A DNA stretch of 35,046 nt from Listeria fleischmannii subsp. fleischmannii LU2006-1 (lineage in GTDB: Bacteria > Bacillota > Bacilli > Lactobacillales > Listeriaceae), in assembly GCF_000344175.1 (NCBI RefSeq), contig NZ_ALWW01000032.1, forward strand, positions 3 through 35,048. Reading direction: 5' to 3'. The notes under the pieces were generated by a model that saw only the letters and a program-made list of their open reading frames with translations, made no database searches and was not told where the DNA came from. The translations under genes were made by a program, and so were the position numbers. Below are positions 17,591-24,887 of the stretch, one piece after another. Each line of letters opens with the position of its first letter. The first letter of the stretch is position 1.

Positions 17591-18250
17591 ATGAAAAGAT
17601 TACTAATTTTACTTATGAGTATGACACTGCTACTTACTGGTTGCGCCGATGTGGTCAACACGGTGAAGGTGAACAAGGACGGAACAGCAGACCTTAATTT
17701 TGATATAAAATTGGGTACGGCGATGGGGTTATTTGCGGGCCCTGTTATAAGCGAACTTGAGCCAAAACTAGAAGAGGCAGGATTTACGATTAAAAAGACA
17801 GCACAAAACCAGTTTTCCATCCATAAAAAATTGGAGAAACCGACCGAGCAAGCCGATTTGAATGCGGAAGCGAATCAATACGGGGTTAAAGTAAAGGAAA
17901 CGGATGGCTTTTTTATGAAAAAAATTCGTTTTGATGCAACACTTGATGTGCCGAAAATTTTAAAAGAGCAAAAGCTAGGCGATCAAGTGCCAACAGCGCT
18001 TTTATCACAGGTCGACTATACGCTTGTTTTAGATTTTCCAATTGATACGATTGGCGAAAATAATGCGGATTCAAAAGAAGGCGGGAAATTGACTTGGCAT
18101 ATTCCGTTAGAGAAACAAAATCGGCTTTATTTTGAAATCGGCGTTCCTAATGTGAAAAATATTGCGATTTCAGCAGGTGTCTTTCTTATTTTGCTAGTCG
18201 CTATCATTATTATGCTAATTCGAAGACGTAAAAAACGGAAAATCAGTTGA
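17591..18250 (+). CDS. Membrane-anchored lipoprotein, DUF3153/LppM-like
   Basis: Predicted lipoprotein of 219 residues with lipobox LLTGC (Cys near residue 18). An extracellular domain with a repeated beta pattern (VNKDGTADLNFDIKLGTAMG) is followed by a C-terminal membrane helix at about 197-213 and a basic tail RRRKKRKIS, so both ends are tethered to the membrane. This layout matches DUF3153/LppM-type proteins, whose function is poorly defined. The gene starts 36 nt after the broken HAD gene with a GGAGG site, and may share its transcript. Its last codons are part of the following bidirectional terminator. Confidence 0.75.
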   Translation: MKRLLILLMSMTLLLTGCADVVNTVKVNKDGTADLNFDIKLGTAMGLFAGPVISELEPKLEEAGFTIKKTAQNQFSIHKKLEKPTEQADLNAEANQYGVKVKETDGFFMKKIRFDATLDVPKILKEQKLGDQVPTALLSQVDYTLVLDFPIDTIGENNADSKEGGKLTWHIPLEKQNRLYFEIGVPNVKNIAISAGVFLILLVAIIIMLIRRRKKRKIS

Positions 18251-18263
18251 TTTTCCGTTTTTT
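18230..18263. terminator. Bidirectional terminator between convergent genes
   Basis: AAAAAACGGAAAATCA (18230-18245) pairs perfectly with TGATTTTCCGTTTTTT (18248-18263). Coding ends of both the lipoprotein and the MerR gene lie within the hairpin, so the DNA is used three ways. Confidence 0.88.
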
Positions 18264-18621
18264 ACTGTGTCATATCTTCATAGCAAGCAAGTTTGGCTTC
18301 TATTTTTTGAAAAGCTAAATCAAGCTCTTGTTGTTTTTTCTCGAGTTCTTTACGATGTTCTTTTAAAACATCAATCCGGTCTTTTACGGTATAGTTGCCT
18401 TTTTTGGTGAGTTCGACAATTTGTTTTTGCTTAGCAAGTGGCATACCAGTTCGGCGTAAGCAAACAAGAAGATCTAGCCAATGTAAGGCTTCTTCGTCAA
18501 ATACGCGATTATTATTTTCATCCCGCAGTAGAAAGGGGATTAGGCCGACGCTTTCATAGTAGCGAATCGTATAGGCGGACAGTCCGACTTGCTCGGATGC
18601 TTCTTTTATTGAAAGGGACAT
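18262..18621 (-). CDS. MerR-family transcriptional regulator
   Basis: Small MerR-type activator of 119 residues. The N-terminal winged helix is SIKEASEQVGLSAYTIRYYESVGLIPFLLRDENNNRVF (about 4-41), and a C-terminal dimerisation coiled coil runs about 78-113 (DRIDVLKEHRKELEKKQQELDLAFQKIEAKL). A single Cys sits near the C-terminus (LACYEDMTQ) and another at about 54, so thiol or electrophile sensing as in AdhR/NmlR-like proteins is possible but unproven. AAGGAG precedes its ATG. It is divergent from an aldo/keto reductase gene whose promoter holds a classic MerR operator, so that gene is the likely target. Confidence 0.9.
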   Translation of the reverse strand: MSLSIKEASEQVGLSAYTIRYYESVGLIPFLLRDENNNRVFDEEALHWLDLLVCLRRTGMPLAKQKQIVELTKKGNYTVKDRIDVLKEHRKELEKKQQELDLAFQKIEAKLACYEDMTQ

Positions 18622-18678
18622 GTTAAAACTCCTTTTTCTAAAAAGAATAGCATGTCGAAAAAAAATTTTGCTAAATAT

Positions 18679-18709
18679 TTGCCTTAGAGTATACTCAAAG
18701 GTGTAAGAT
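18679..18709 (+). promoter_or_regulatory. MerR-type promoter/operator of the aldo/keto reductase gene
   Basis: -35 TTGCCT (18679-18684) and -10 TAAGAT (18704-18709) are separated by 19 bp, the overlong spacer typical of MerR-activated promoters. Between them lies the near-perfect palindrome CCTTAGAGTATACTCAAAGG (18682-18701), close to sites reported for AdhR/NmlR-like MerR proteins. Confidence 0.85.
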
Positions 18710-18741
18710 GAAGTTGAATTTGATTTTAGGAGGCTGATTGA

Positions 18742-19566
18742 ATGAGCTTAAAAGATACTGTAAAACTAGCAAATGGTGTTGAAATGCCGCGTTTTGGCTT
18801 TGGAGTTTGGCAAGTGAAAGACGGGGCGGAGGCTGTGAACTCTGTTAAATGGGCGATTGATGCGGGATACATTAGCATTGATACGGCGGCTGCGTATAAA
18901 AATGAAGAGGGTGTCGGCGAGGCGATTCGTGAGTCCGGTGTGAACCGCGAAGATTTGTTTGTTACGACTAAGCTTTGGAATGCAGACCAAGGCTATGAAT
19001 CTACTCTTCAGGCGTTTGAAACAAGCCTTAATAAGTTAGGATTAGATTATGTAGATTTATACTTAATTCACTGGCCTGTTGAAGGAAAGTTTAATGAAAC
19101 TTGGCGCGCTTTTGAAAAACTTTATCAAGACGGAAAAGTACGTGCCATTGGCGTGTGTAACTTCCATGAACATCATTTAAAAACGCTTCTTGAAACAGCA
19201 GAGGTTGTGCCTATGGTCAATCAAATTGAGCTTCATCCGTTACTTTCCCAAAAACCGCTTCGTGATTTCTGTGCGGAACAAAATATTGTGGTAGAAGCTT
19301 GGTCACCGCTTGGAAGTGGCAAAATTTTAAACAACCCGGAAATCAAAACAATCGCTGAAAAATACGGTAAATCCGTTGCGCAAGTTATTCTTCGCTGGGA
19401 CTTGCAACATGGCATTGTAACGATTCCAAAATCTGTTCATAAAGAACGTATTATAGAAAACGCAGATGTGTTTGATTTCGAATTAACAAAAGAAGACATG
19501 GCTGCTATCGATGCGTTAAATAAAGATGAACGTACGGGTCCAGATCCAGATAACTTTAATTTTTAA
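18742..19566 (+). CDS. Aldo/keto reductase
   Basis: NADPH-dependent carbonyl reductase of the AKR5-type group, 274 residues, cytoplasmic (alpha/beta)8 barrel. The catalytic tetrad segments are visible: [13 protein letters not shown] (Asp and Tyr), TTKLWN (Lys) and LIHWPV (His). The cofactor-binding C-terminal part contains [21 protein letters not shown]. The GGAGG site lies 11 nt before ATG 18742. It is controlled by the divergent MerR regulator, suggesting a role in removing reactive aldehydes such as methylglyoxal. The substrate is inferred from the family. Confidence 0.93.
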   Translation: MSLKDTVKLANGVEMPRFGFGVWQVKDGAEAVNSVKWAIDAGYISIDTAAAYKNEEGVGEAIRESGVNREDLFVTTKLWNADQGYESTLQAFETSLNKLGLDYVDLYLIHWPVEGKFNETWRAFEKLYQDGKVRAIGVCNFHEHHLKTLLETAEVVPMVNQIELHPLLSQKPLRDFCAEQNIVVEAWSPLGSGKILNNPEIKTIAEKYGKSVAQVILRWDLQHGIVTIPKSVHKERIIENADVFDFELTKEDMAAIDALNKDERTGPDPDNFNF

Positions 19567-19574
19567 TAAGAATC

Positions 19575-19702
19575 CGAGACATAATTAAAAAAGAACCAAA
19601 GATCATGTGAAATCCATTTGTCAAAATGGCTCTATTGCTTGATCTTGGTTCTTTTATTTTTCATTTATTTGCTTGAAACTTCCTTTTTGTCCCAGTCTCT
19701 TT
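19575..19702. repeat. MITE-like structured intergenic repeat, copy 1
   Basis: About 78 bases from ACATAATTAAAAAAGAACC onward match a second copy at 33678-33755 with only two or three differences, and similarity continues to TTTTTGTCC. The right end GTCCCAGTCTCTT is the reverse complement of the left end of copy 2 (AAGAGACTGGGAC), so the full element has terminal inverted repeats. Here the left end reads GAGACATAATT, as if TGGGAC had been lost between GAC repeats. Internally AAAGAACCA (19590-19598) pairs with TGGTTCTTT (19646-19654), enclosing a CCATTT/AAATGG hairpin. With its T- and A-runs it can work as a bidirectional terminator. Confidence 0.8.
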
Positions 19703-19749
19703 AGCTTGTAGAAAAGCTCAAAGTTCATGCAAACCAAAACGGCTCACAT
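19703..19749 (+). repeat. Left inverted repeat flanking the ACAD-HMGR operon
   Basis: AGCTTGTAGAAAA and AAAACGGCTCACA anchor a 47-base segment that matches the reverse complement of 24841-24887 at 38 of 47 positions by eye, without gaps. The right copy overlaps the end of the endonuclease/phosphatase gene. Confidence 0.65.
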
Positions 19750-19779
19750 CAAAATCAGGGTGCTGATAAATCCCCAAAA

Positions 19780-19808
19780 TTGCTTTTGTAAATGGGAATG
19801 ATTATCAT
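19780..19808 (+). promoter_or_regulatory. Operon promoter with overlapping Fur-like box
   Basis: TTGCTT (19780-19785), a 17-bp spacer and TATCAT (19803-19808) form the likely promoter. TGGGAATGATTATCA (19793-19807) matches the 7-1-7 Fur box TGATAATGATTATCA at 13 of 15 positions and covers spacer and -10. It fits Fur better than PerR or Zur. Iron-replete repression of the whole operon is the predicted effect. Confidence 0.6.
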
Positions 19809-19848
19809 AGAATAGAGTAAAGAGTTTGAGTGGCAAGGAGGAAGAAAA

Positions 19849-21018
19849 ATGGATTTCGGACTTTCGAAGGAAATTTCAGAATTAAAAGAAGACGCGCGTC
19901 AATTTGCGGATACATATATACGGCCGTTTGCGGCTGAATGGGACGAAAAAGCGTACTTTAGCCGAGAGCTTTTTCAAAAAATCGGTCAGAAAGGATATCT
20001 TGGCCTGCCTTTTGCGAAAGAATACGGTGGCAAGGCGATGGGTACGCTCGCTTATATGACGGTTGCAGAGGAGATTGCGAAAGCTAGCCTCGGGGTAGCG
20101 TTAAGTTATGTGGCGACGGTTTCAATTGGGACGGCACCGATTGCGATGTACGGGACGGAGGAGCAGAAAACAAAATTTTTGCGCCCACTTGCAGAAGGAC
20201 GTGAACTTGCGGCCTTCGGTTTAACCGAAAAAAATGCAGGGTCAGATGCGGCGGGGGTTGAAACGACGGCTGAACTTTCGGGGGAATATTTTATTGTAAA
20301 TGGGACAAAACAATGGATTACTAATGCGAGCTATGCGTCGGTTGTGACGATTGCGGCGATTACAGGCTATAAGGAAGACGGCGGGAAAGTGATTTCTTCG
20401 CTGATTGTTCCCATGGATTTACCTGGGATTACGGTAAAAAGACCTTATGACAAGATGGGCGTGCGTTCTTCGGATACGGGTGAAATTTATTTTGACCATG
20501 TAAAAGTACCCAAAGAAAACCTTTTAGGGGATCAAAACGCCGGAATGAAGCAATTACTTCAAGTTTTAAATGGCGGGCGTATTTCGATTGCGGCGATTTC
20601 AGTCGGATTAGCACAAGAAGCTTACGATAAGGCGATTCAACATGCAAAAGTACGCGAACAATTTGGTGGGCCGATTTCACAATTTGAATCCGTTCAATTT
20701 AAACTGGCGGACATGGCGGTTGAAACCGAAGCAGCAAGATTACTTGTTCAAAAAGCAAGTTTTCTAAAAGATAGAGGAGATGTTTTTATTAAAGAAGCCG
20801 CTTATGCGAAAGTATTCGCCTCTGAAACGGCGACTAGAAACGCTAACCGTGCGCTACAAATTTTAGGCGGTACGGGTTATATGCGCGAAGCTGGTGTGGA
20901 ACGTCTTTTACGTGATGCCAAAATTTTAGAAATTGGCGAAGGGACGTCTGAAATTCAACGTCTCGTTATTGCAAGGCAACTTTTAAAAGAAGGAGCGGAT
21001 AAAAATGGAAGAAATTAA
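19849..21018 (+). CDS. Acyl-CoA dehydrogenase (YngJ-like)
   Basis: FAD-dependent acyl-CoA dehydrogenase of 389 residues, normal family length. FAD/substrate signature segments include AFGLTEKNAGSDAAGVET and QWITNASYASVVTIAA, and the C-terminal RDAKILEIGEGTSEIQRLVIARQLL. The Glu in GEGTSE occupies the catalytic-base position of medium/short-chain enzymes; animal isovaleryl-CoA dehydrogenase has Ala there and uses another Glu, so chain specificity cannot be read from this. AAGGAGG precedes ATG 19849. Its 3' end overlaps the biotin-carrier gene. From operon partners the substrate is most likely isovaleryl-CoA, giving 3-methylcrotonyl-CoA; butyryl-type substrates remain possible. Confidence 0.93.
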   Translation: MDFGLSKEISELKEDARQFADTYIRPFAAEWDEKAYFSRELFQKIGQKGYLGLPFAKEYGGKAMGTLAYMTVAEEIAKASLGVALSYVATVSIGTAPIAMYGTEEQKTKFLRPLAEGRELAAFGLTEKNAGSDAAGVETTAELSGEYFIVNGTKQWITNASYASVVTIAAITGYKEDGGKVISSLIVPMDLPGITVKRPYDKMGVRSSDTGEIYFDHVKVPKENLLGDQNAGMKQLLQVLNGGRISIAAISVGLAQEAYDKAIQHAKVREQFGGPISQFESVQFKLADMAVETEAARLLVQKASFLKDRGDVFIKEAAYAKVFASETATRNANRALQILGGTGYMREAGVERLLRDAKILEIGEGTSEIQRLVIARQLLKEGADKNGRN

Positions 21019-21217
21019 AGCAACCATTACAGGAACACTACACAGTTTTGAAAAACATGCTGGAGATGATGTAACAAAAGGGGAGACGATTGCCCAAATT
21101 GAATCAATGAAAATGCTTATACCAATTGAAGCGCCAAACACTGGAAAAATCATTGAATGGTCTGTTACAGCAGGAGATTTTGTAAACGAAAACGATAGTG
21201 TTGGGATGCTTGACTAG
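21005..21217 (+). CDS. Biotin carboxyl carrier protein, small (YngHB-like)
   Basis: A 70-residue single biotinyl domain. The lysine in ESMKM (about residue 36) is the biotinylation site, where Ala-Met-Lys-Met is the usual form. The hammerhead fold is complete: ITGTLHSFEKHAGDDVTKGETIAQIESMKMLIPIEAPNTGKI. It overlaps the dehydrogenase gene by 14 nt, and the next gene starts 1 nt after its stop, so translation is coupled. It would carry CO2 between a biotin carboxylase and the carboxyltransferase two genes downstream. No biotin carboxylase gene lies in the operon, so AccC or another one must serve. Confidence 0.9.
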   Translation: MEEIKATITGTLHSFEKHAGDDVTKGETIAQIESMKMLIPIEAPNTGKIIEWSVTAGDFVNENDSVGMLD

Positions 21218-21218
21218 T

Positions 21219-21980
21219 ATGACGCTCATTCAAAGTGAGTTCTTAACCGAACAAATTCTATTGTTGAAAATTAACCGTAAAAGTGCGATGAATGCTTTTT
21301 CAGACGAGTTAATCGAGGCGTTTCATGGGGCATTAGACCAAATCGGAGAAGCTCGCGTTTTAATTATCACAGGTTCAGGTGATAAGGCTTTTTCAGCGGG
21401 GGCGGATTTAAAAGAGCGAAAAAACTTAAAGGAAGACGAAGTATGGCCTGCGGTTTCGCGTATTCGAAAGCTTGTTCAGCGCGTTTATGAACTGGACATT
21501 CCAACGATTGCGGCGATTAATGGGGCAGCTTTTGGCGGGGGACTTGAACTCGCGCTTGCGTGTGATATTCGTGTAGCAAGTAGGGCGGCTAAAATGGGTT
21601 TAACGGAAACGAGTATTGGTGTTATTCCGGGCGCATTTGGAACGGTCCATTTAACGCGTATTGTGGGGGTTTCGGCTGCCACTAATCTGATTTTACGTGC
21701 CAAGCGAATTTCGGCGGATGAGGCGGAGCGAATCGGCCTTGTGGCTGAGGTTTCAGAGGATTGTTTAGTTGAAGCGAGACAAATTGCCACGGAAATTGCG
21801 CGAAATGCTCCACTTGCTGTGAAACGGGCGAAGGAAGTTGTGAAGGGCGTGTCTTTAAATTTGGAGGAAGCCTTTTTAGCAGAAGAAAAAGCCTATCAAT
21901 CACTGATTGGAACAAAAGACCGCCTAGAGGGGCTTCAGGCATTTAGTGAGAAGCGTTCGGCGCGATTTTTAGGGAGGTAG
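21219..21980 (+). CDS. Enoyl-CoA hydratase family, probable 3-methylglutaconyl-CoA hydratase (YngF-like)
   Basis: Crotonase-fold enzyme of 253 residues. The oxyanion-hole segments are FSAGADLKERKNL and INGAAFGGGLELALACDIRVAS, and the catalytic Glu region is MGLTETSIGVIPGAFGTVHLTRIVG. ATG 21219 is chosen from the family N-terminus; the in-frame GTG at 21198 lies within the biotin-carrier gene. Translation probably depends on coupling, since the ribosome binding site is weak. Its operon position between biotin carrier and carboxyltransferase points to hydration of 3-methylglutaconyl-CoA to HMG-CoA, as proposed for B. subtilis YngF. Ordinary crotonase activity is the alternative. Confidence 0.87.
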   Translation: MTLIQSEFLTEQILLLKINRKSAMNAFSDELIEAFHGALDQIGEARVLIITGSGDKAFSAGADLKERKNLKEDEVWPAVSRIRKLVQRVYELDIPTIAAINGAAFGGGLELALACDIRVASRAAKMGLTETSIGVIPGAFGTVHLTRIVGVSAATNLILRAKRISADEAERIGLVAEVSEDCLVEARQIATEIARNAPLAVKRAKEVVKGVSLNLEEAFLAEEKAYQSLIGTKDRLEGLQAFSEKRSARFLGR

Positions 21981-21983
21981 AAG

Positions 21984-23477
21984 ATGAATTTAGAGGAAAG
22001 AAAAAAACATATTCAATCTGGCGGGGCACAAAAATATCATGAAGCGATGGCGAAAAAGAATAAGTTATTTGTCCGTGAGCGTATTGCTTTACTGTTAGAT
22101 GCAGATAGCGAATTTATCGAGGACGCCTTGTTTGCGAACGCTAGCGCAAAGGACTTACCGGCGGATGGTGTTGTAACTGGACTTGGCCAAATTGATGGCC
22201 AAAAAGTAGCGATTATCGCAAATGATTCGACGGTAAAAGCTGGTTCTTGGGGAACTAAAACGGTCGAAAAAATCATCCGGATGCAAGAAACGGCTGAAAA
22301 ATTAAGTTTACCGCTTTTTTATTTAATTGATTCTGCGGGCGCTCGAATTACGGACCAAGTGGAAATGTTTCCTGGAAGACGCGGAGCTGGGCGGATTTTT
22401 TATAACCAAGTGCAGTTAGCGGGTAAAATTCCCCAAATTTGTTTACTATTCGGCCCTTCGGCGGCTGGCGGAGCCTATATTCCTGCGTTTTGTGATGTGG
22501 TCGTGATGGTTGAGGAAAATGCCTCGATGTATCTCGGATCGCCGCGCATGGCCGAAAAAGTCATCGGCGAAAAGGTGACAACAGAAGAAATGGGAGGCGC
22601 TCGCATGCACTGTACCATCTCAGGTTGCGGCGATGTGCTCGTTTCCTCTGAAAAAGAAGCGCTTTTCTTTGGTAGACGTTACCTCTCCTATTCCACATAC
22701 GAAAAAGAAAGTCGTGGGGTGAGTGAAGCGGCTAAAGAATTAGCTCAAGTTATTCCAGAAAATGAAAATGCCCCGTTAAATATGTATGACTTTATCGAAA
22801 ATCTGATTGATGAGGCTTCATTTTGTGAAATTAAAGCACTATTTGCCAAAGAAATCATCACGGGATTTGCACGTTTAAACGGGAAATCCATTGGCATTGT
22901 CGCCAACCAATCCATTATAAAAGGCGGCGTTTTATTCCCGGATTCTGCGGATAAGGCGACTAAATTCATTCAAATATGCAATGCCTACCGAATTCCACTG
23001 CTCTTTTTAGCAGACGTACCTGGTTTTATGATTGGGTCACAAGTTGAAAAAGCAGGAATTATTCGCCACGGCGCCAAATTAATCGCGGCTGTGAGCGAAA
23101 TCACCGTGCCGCTTATTTCGGTCATCGTTCGAAAAGCATATGGGGCGGGACTTTATGCGATGGCAGGCCCTGGTTTTCAGCCTGACGCGACACTGGCACT
23201 TCCAACAGCGAAAATTGCTGTAATGGGACCTGACGCGGCCGTTAATGCGGTGTATGCGGGCAAAATAGCGGAGCTTCCTGAAAATGAACGAGCTCTTTTT
23301 ATTCAGGAAAAAATGAAGGAATATGAGGCGGATGTAGATTTATTCAAACTATCATCTGAAATGGTGGTGGACGATGTGGTGTCCCCTAGAGATTTGCGAC
23401 AAACGCTCATCACTCGGTTCGCTTTTTATGAAAGTAAGCGCGAAAAAAAAGCGCAGACGAAAATTTATCCGATGTAA
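21984..23477 (+). CDS. Acyl-CoA carboxylase carboxyltransferase subunit (YngE-like)
   Basis: Biotin-dependent carboxyltransferase of 497 residues, with N- and C-terminal crotonase-like halves as in propionyl- and methylcrotonyl-CoA carboxylase beta subunits. Conserved blocks include LPLFYLIDSAGARITDQVEMFPGRRGAGRIFYNQVQLAG, FGPSAAGGAYIPAFCD, YLGSPRMAEKVIGEKVTTEEMGGARMHC, and in the C-half PLLFLADVPGFMIGSQVEKAGIIRHGAKLI and KAYGAGLYAMAGPGF. Together with the biotin carrier it would carboxylate 3-methylcrotonyl-CoA to 3-methylglutaconyl-CoA. Substrate choice is inferred from gene order matching the Bacillus yng cluster. An AGGGAGG site precedes ATG 21984, 3 nt after the previous stop. Confidence 0.9.
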   Translation: MNLEERKKHIQSGGAQKYHEAMAKKNKLFVRERIALLLDADSEFIEDALFANASAKDLPADGVVTGLGQIDGQKVAIIANDSTVKAGSWGTKTVEKIIRMQETAEKLSLPLFYLIDSAGARITDQVEMFPGRRGAGRIFYNQVQLAGKIPQICLLFGPSAAGGAYIPAFCDVVVMVEENASMYLGSPRMAEKVIGEKVTTEEMGGARMHCTISGCGDVLVSSEKEALFFGRRYLSYSTYEKESRGVSEAAKELAQVIPENENAPLNMYDFIENLIDEASFCEIKALFAKEIITGFARLNGKSIGIVANQSIIKGGVLFPDSADKATKFIQICNAYRIPLLFLADVPGFMIGSQVEKAGIIRHGAKLIAAVSEITVPLISVIVRKAYGAGLYAMAGPGFQPDATLALPTAKIAVMGPDAAVNAVYAGKIAELPENERALFIQEKMKEYEADVDLFKLSSEMVVDDVVSPRDLRQTLITRFAFYESKREKKAQTKIYPM

Positions 23478-23489
23478 CGGAGGTGCCAA

Positions 23490-24752
23490 ATGTTTGAAGG
23501 GTATTACAAAAAATCACGTAGCGAGCGGCTTCAAATTTTGCGTGACTACGCGGGTTTAACGGACGCCGAACTGGCTATTTTAAATCATGAAGGGGCACTC
23601 CCTTTTGAGACGGCGAACCATATGGTTGAAAATATGATTAGCACATTTCAAGTCCCACTCGGTCTCGGTTTAAATATGGTTGTAAACGGCAAAAAATACG
23701 CCGTTCCGATGGCGACCGAAGAGCCTTCGGTCATTGCGGCCATGAGCTCTGCTTCCAAATTGATAGCCCAGTCAGGCGGCCTAAAGGCAACAAGTTCCGG
23801 CCGTTTGATGGTCGGTCAAATGGCTGTTTACGGGGTTTTAAATTTTGAAAGAGCGAAACAAACCATCATAGAACATCAAACGTTTCTATTAGACGTGGCC
23901 AATGCCGCTTATCCTTCGCTTTTAAAACGTGGTGGCGGAGCAAGGGAGCTCATTGTGCGAGAAGTTGAAACAACAGAAGAGAAAATTTTCGTTGTCCATC
24001 TTCACGTTGAAACGCTTGAAGCAATGGGGGCCAATATGATTAACACGATGGTTGAGGCGCTTTGTCCAGACATCGAACGGCTCACAGGCGGCACGGCCGA
24101 AATGAAAATATTATCGAACTTGACAGATCAGGCGACGGCCACCGCCACTTGTACGATTCCCACAAACCTCCTTTTTACAAAAAATAGAAGTGGTGAAGAA
24201 GTGCGTGATCGCATTGTGCGCGCTTTTGCGTTTAGTGACGCGGACATTTACCGAGCGGCCACACACAACAAGGGAATAATGAACGGAATTGATGCGGTTT
24301 TACTTGCGTTTGGAAATGATGTTCGCAGTATCGAAGCTAGCGCACATGCTTTTACTGCGAGAGACGGTCGCTACCGGCCGATGAGTCGGTGGTCGGTAAA
24401 CGCACGCGGCGACTTAGTGGGTGAGTTGACGCTCCCAATGCCAGTCGCGACAGTGGGAGGATCGATTGCCATTTCTCCACTGGCTACTTTGGCTAAAAAA
24501 ATCGCCAAGGTGGAAAACGCCGAAGAGCTTGCGATGTTAGCCGTTTCAGTTGGTCTCGCCCAAAATCTAGCCGCCCTAAAAGCGCTAGTGACAGAAGGTA
24601 TTCAGCGTGGTCATATGACACTGCAAGCCAAATCAACAGCCATTTCAGCTGGCGCAAAGGGAGAAGAAATTGAGCGAGTAGCTGAAAAAATGCTTGAAAC
24701 GGGTCAAATTAATTTAAGCGAAGCGAAAAAAATCATTGAAGAAGAGCGCTAG
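23490..24752 (+). CDS. mvaA: Class II hydroxymethylglutaryl-CoA reductase
   Basis: HMG-CoA reductase of 420 residues, the bacterial class II form without a membrane anchor. It converts HMG-CoA to mevalonate for isoprenoid synthesis. Catalytic residues seen: Glu in ENMISTFQVPLGLGLN, Lys in THNKGIMNGID, Asp in LAFGNDVRSIEASAHAFTARDGRY, and the C-terminal His in EGIQRGHMTLQ. The substrate-binding segment MATEEPSVIAAMSSASKLIAQSGG is also clear. A GGAGGTG site and a 12-nt gap put it in the same operon as the carboxyltransferase. In Firmicutes this gene usually works with HMG-CoA synthase; here it follows genes that could make HMG-CoA from leucine. Confidence 0.95.
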   Translation: MFEGYYKKSRSERLQILRDYAGLTDAELAILNHEGALPFETANHMVENMISTFQVPLGLGLNMVVNGKKYAVPMATEEPSVIAAMSSASKLIAQSGGLKATSSGRLMVGQMAVYGVLNFERAKQTIIEHQTFLLDVANAAYPSLLKRGGGARELIVREVETTEEKIFVVHLHVETLEAMGANMINTMVEALCPDIERLTGGTAEMKILSNLTDQATATATCTIPTNLLFTKNRSGEEVRDRIVRAFAFSDADIYRAATHNKGIMNGIDAVLLAFGNDVRSIEASAHAFTARDGRYRPMSRWSVNARGDLVGELTLPMPVATVGGSIAISPLATLAKKIAKVENAEELAMLAVSVGLAQNLAALKALVTEGIQRGHMTLQAKSTAISAGAKGEEIERVAEKMLETGQINLSEAKKIIEEER

Positions 24753-24770
24753 AGGAGTCTAGCGCTCTTC
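24741..24770 (+). terminator. Hairpin at the end of the HMG-CoA reductase gene
   Basis: GAAGAGCGCTAGA (24741-24753) and TCTAGCGCTCTTC (24758-24770) form a perfect 13-bp stem with loop GGAG. The last codons and stop are within the left arm. No T-run follows, so termination would be weak or factor-assisted. Confidence 0.6.
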
Positions 24771-24840
24771 TAAGTCTACAAACGGCAAGCTTCGGCACTC
24801 CATGATACACAGGCTCTTCCTATGCAAGCTGTCTGGTTTT

Positions 24841-24887
24841 GTGTGAGCCGTTTTGTTTGACGAAAACTTGGAGTTTTTCTACAAGCT
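24841..24887 (-). repeat. Right inverted repeat flanking the ACAD-HMGR operon
   Basis: Reverse complement matches 19703-19749 at 38 of 47 positions. It includes the stop codon and last codons of the minus-strand endonuclease/phosphatase gene. The rest of the 24771-24840 spacer has a distant AAACGGC/GCCGTTT pairing and nothing else recognised. Confidence 0.65.

Noticed and set aside
19793-19807. PerR or Zur box instead of Fur
   Set aside because: TTATAATNATTATAA (PerR) and TCGTAATNATTACGA (Zur) match at fewer positions than the Fur 7-1-7 motif, although cross-recognition cannot be excluded.
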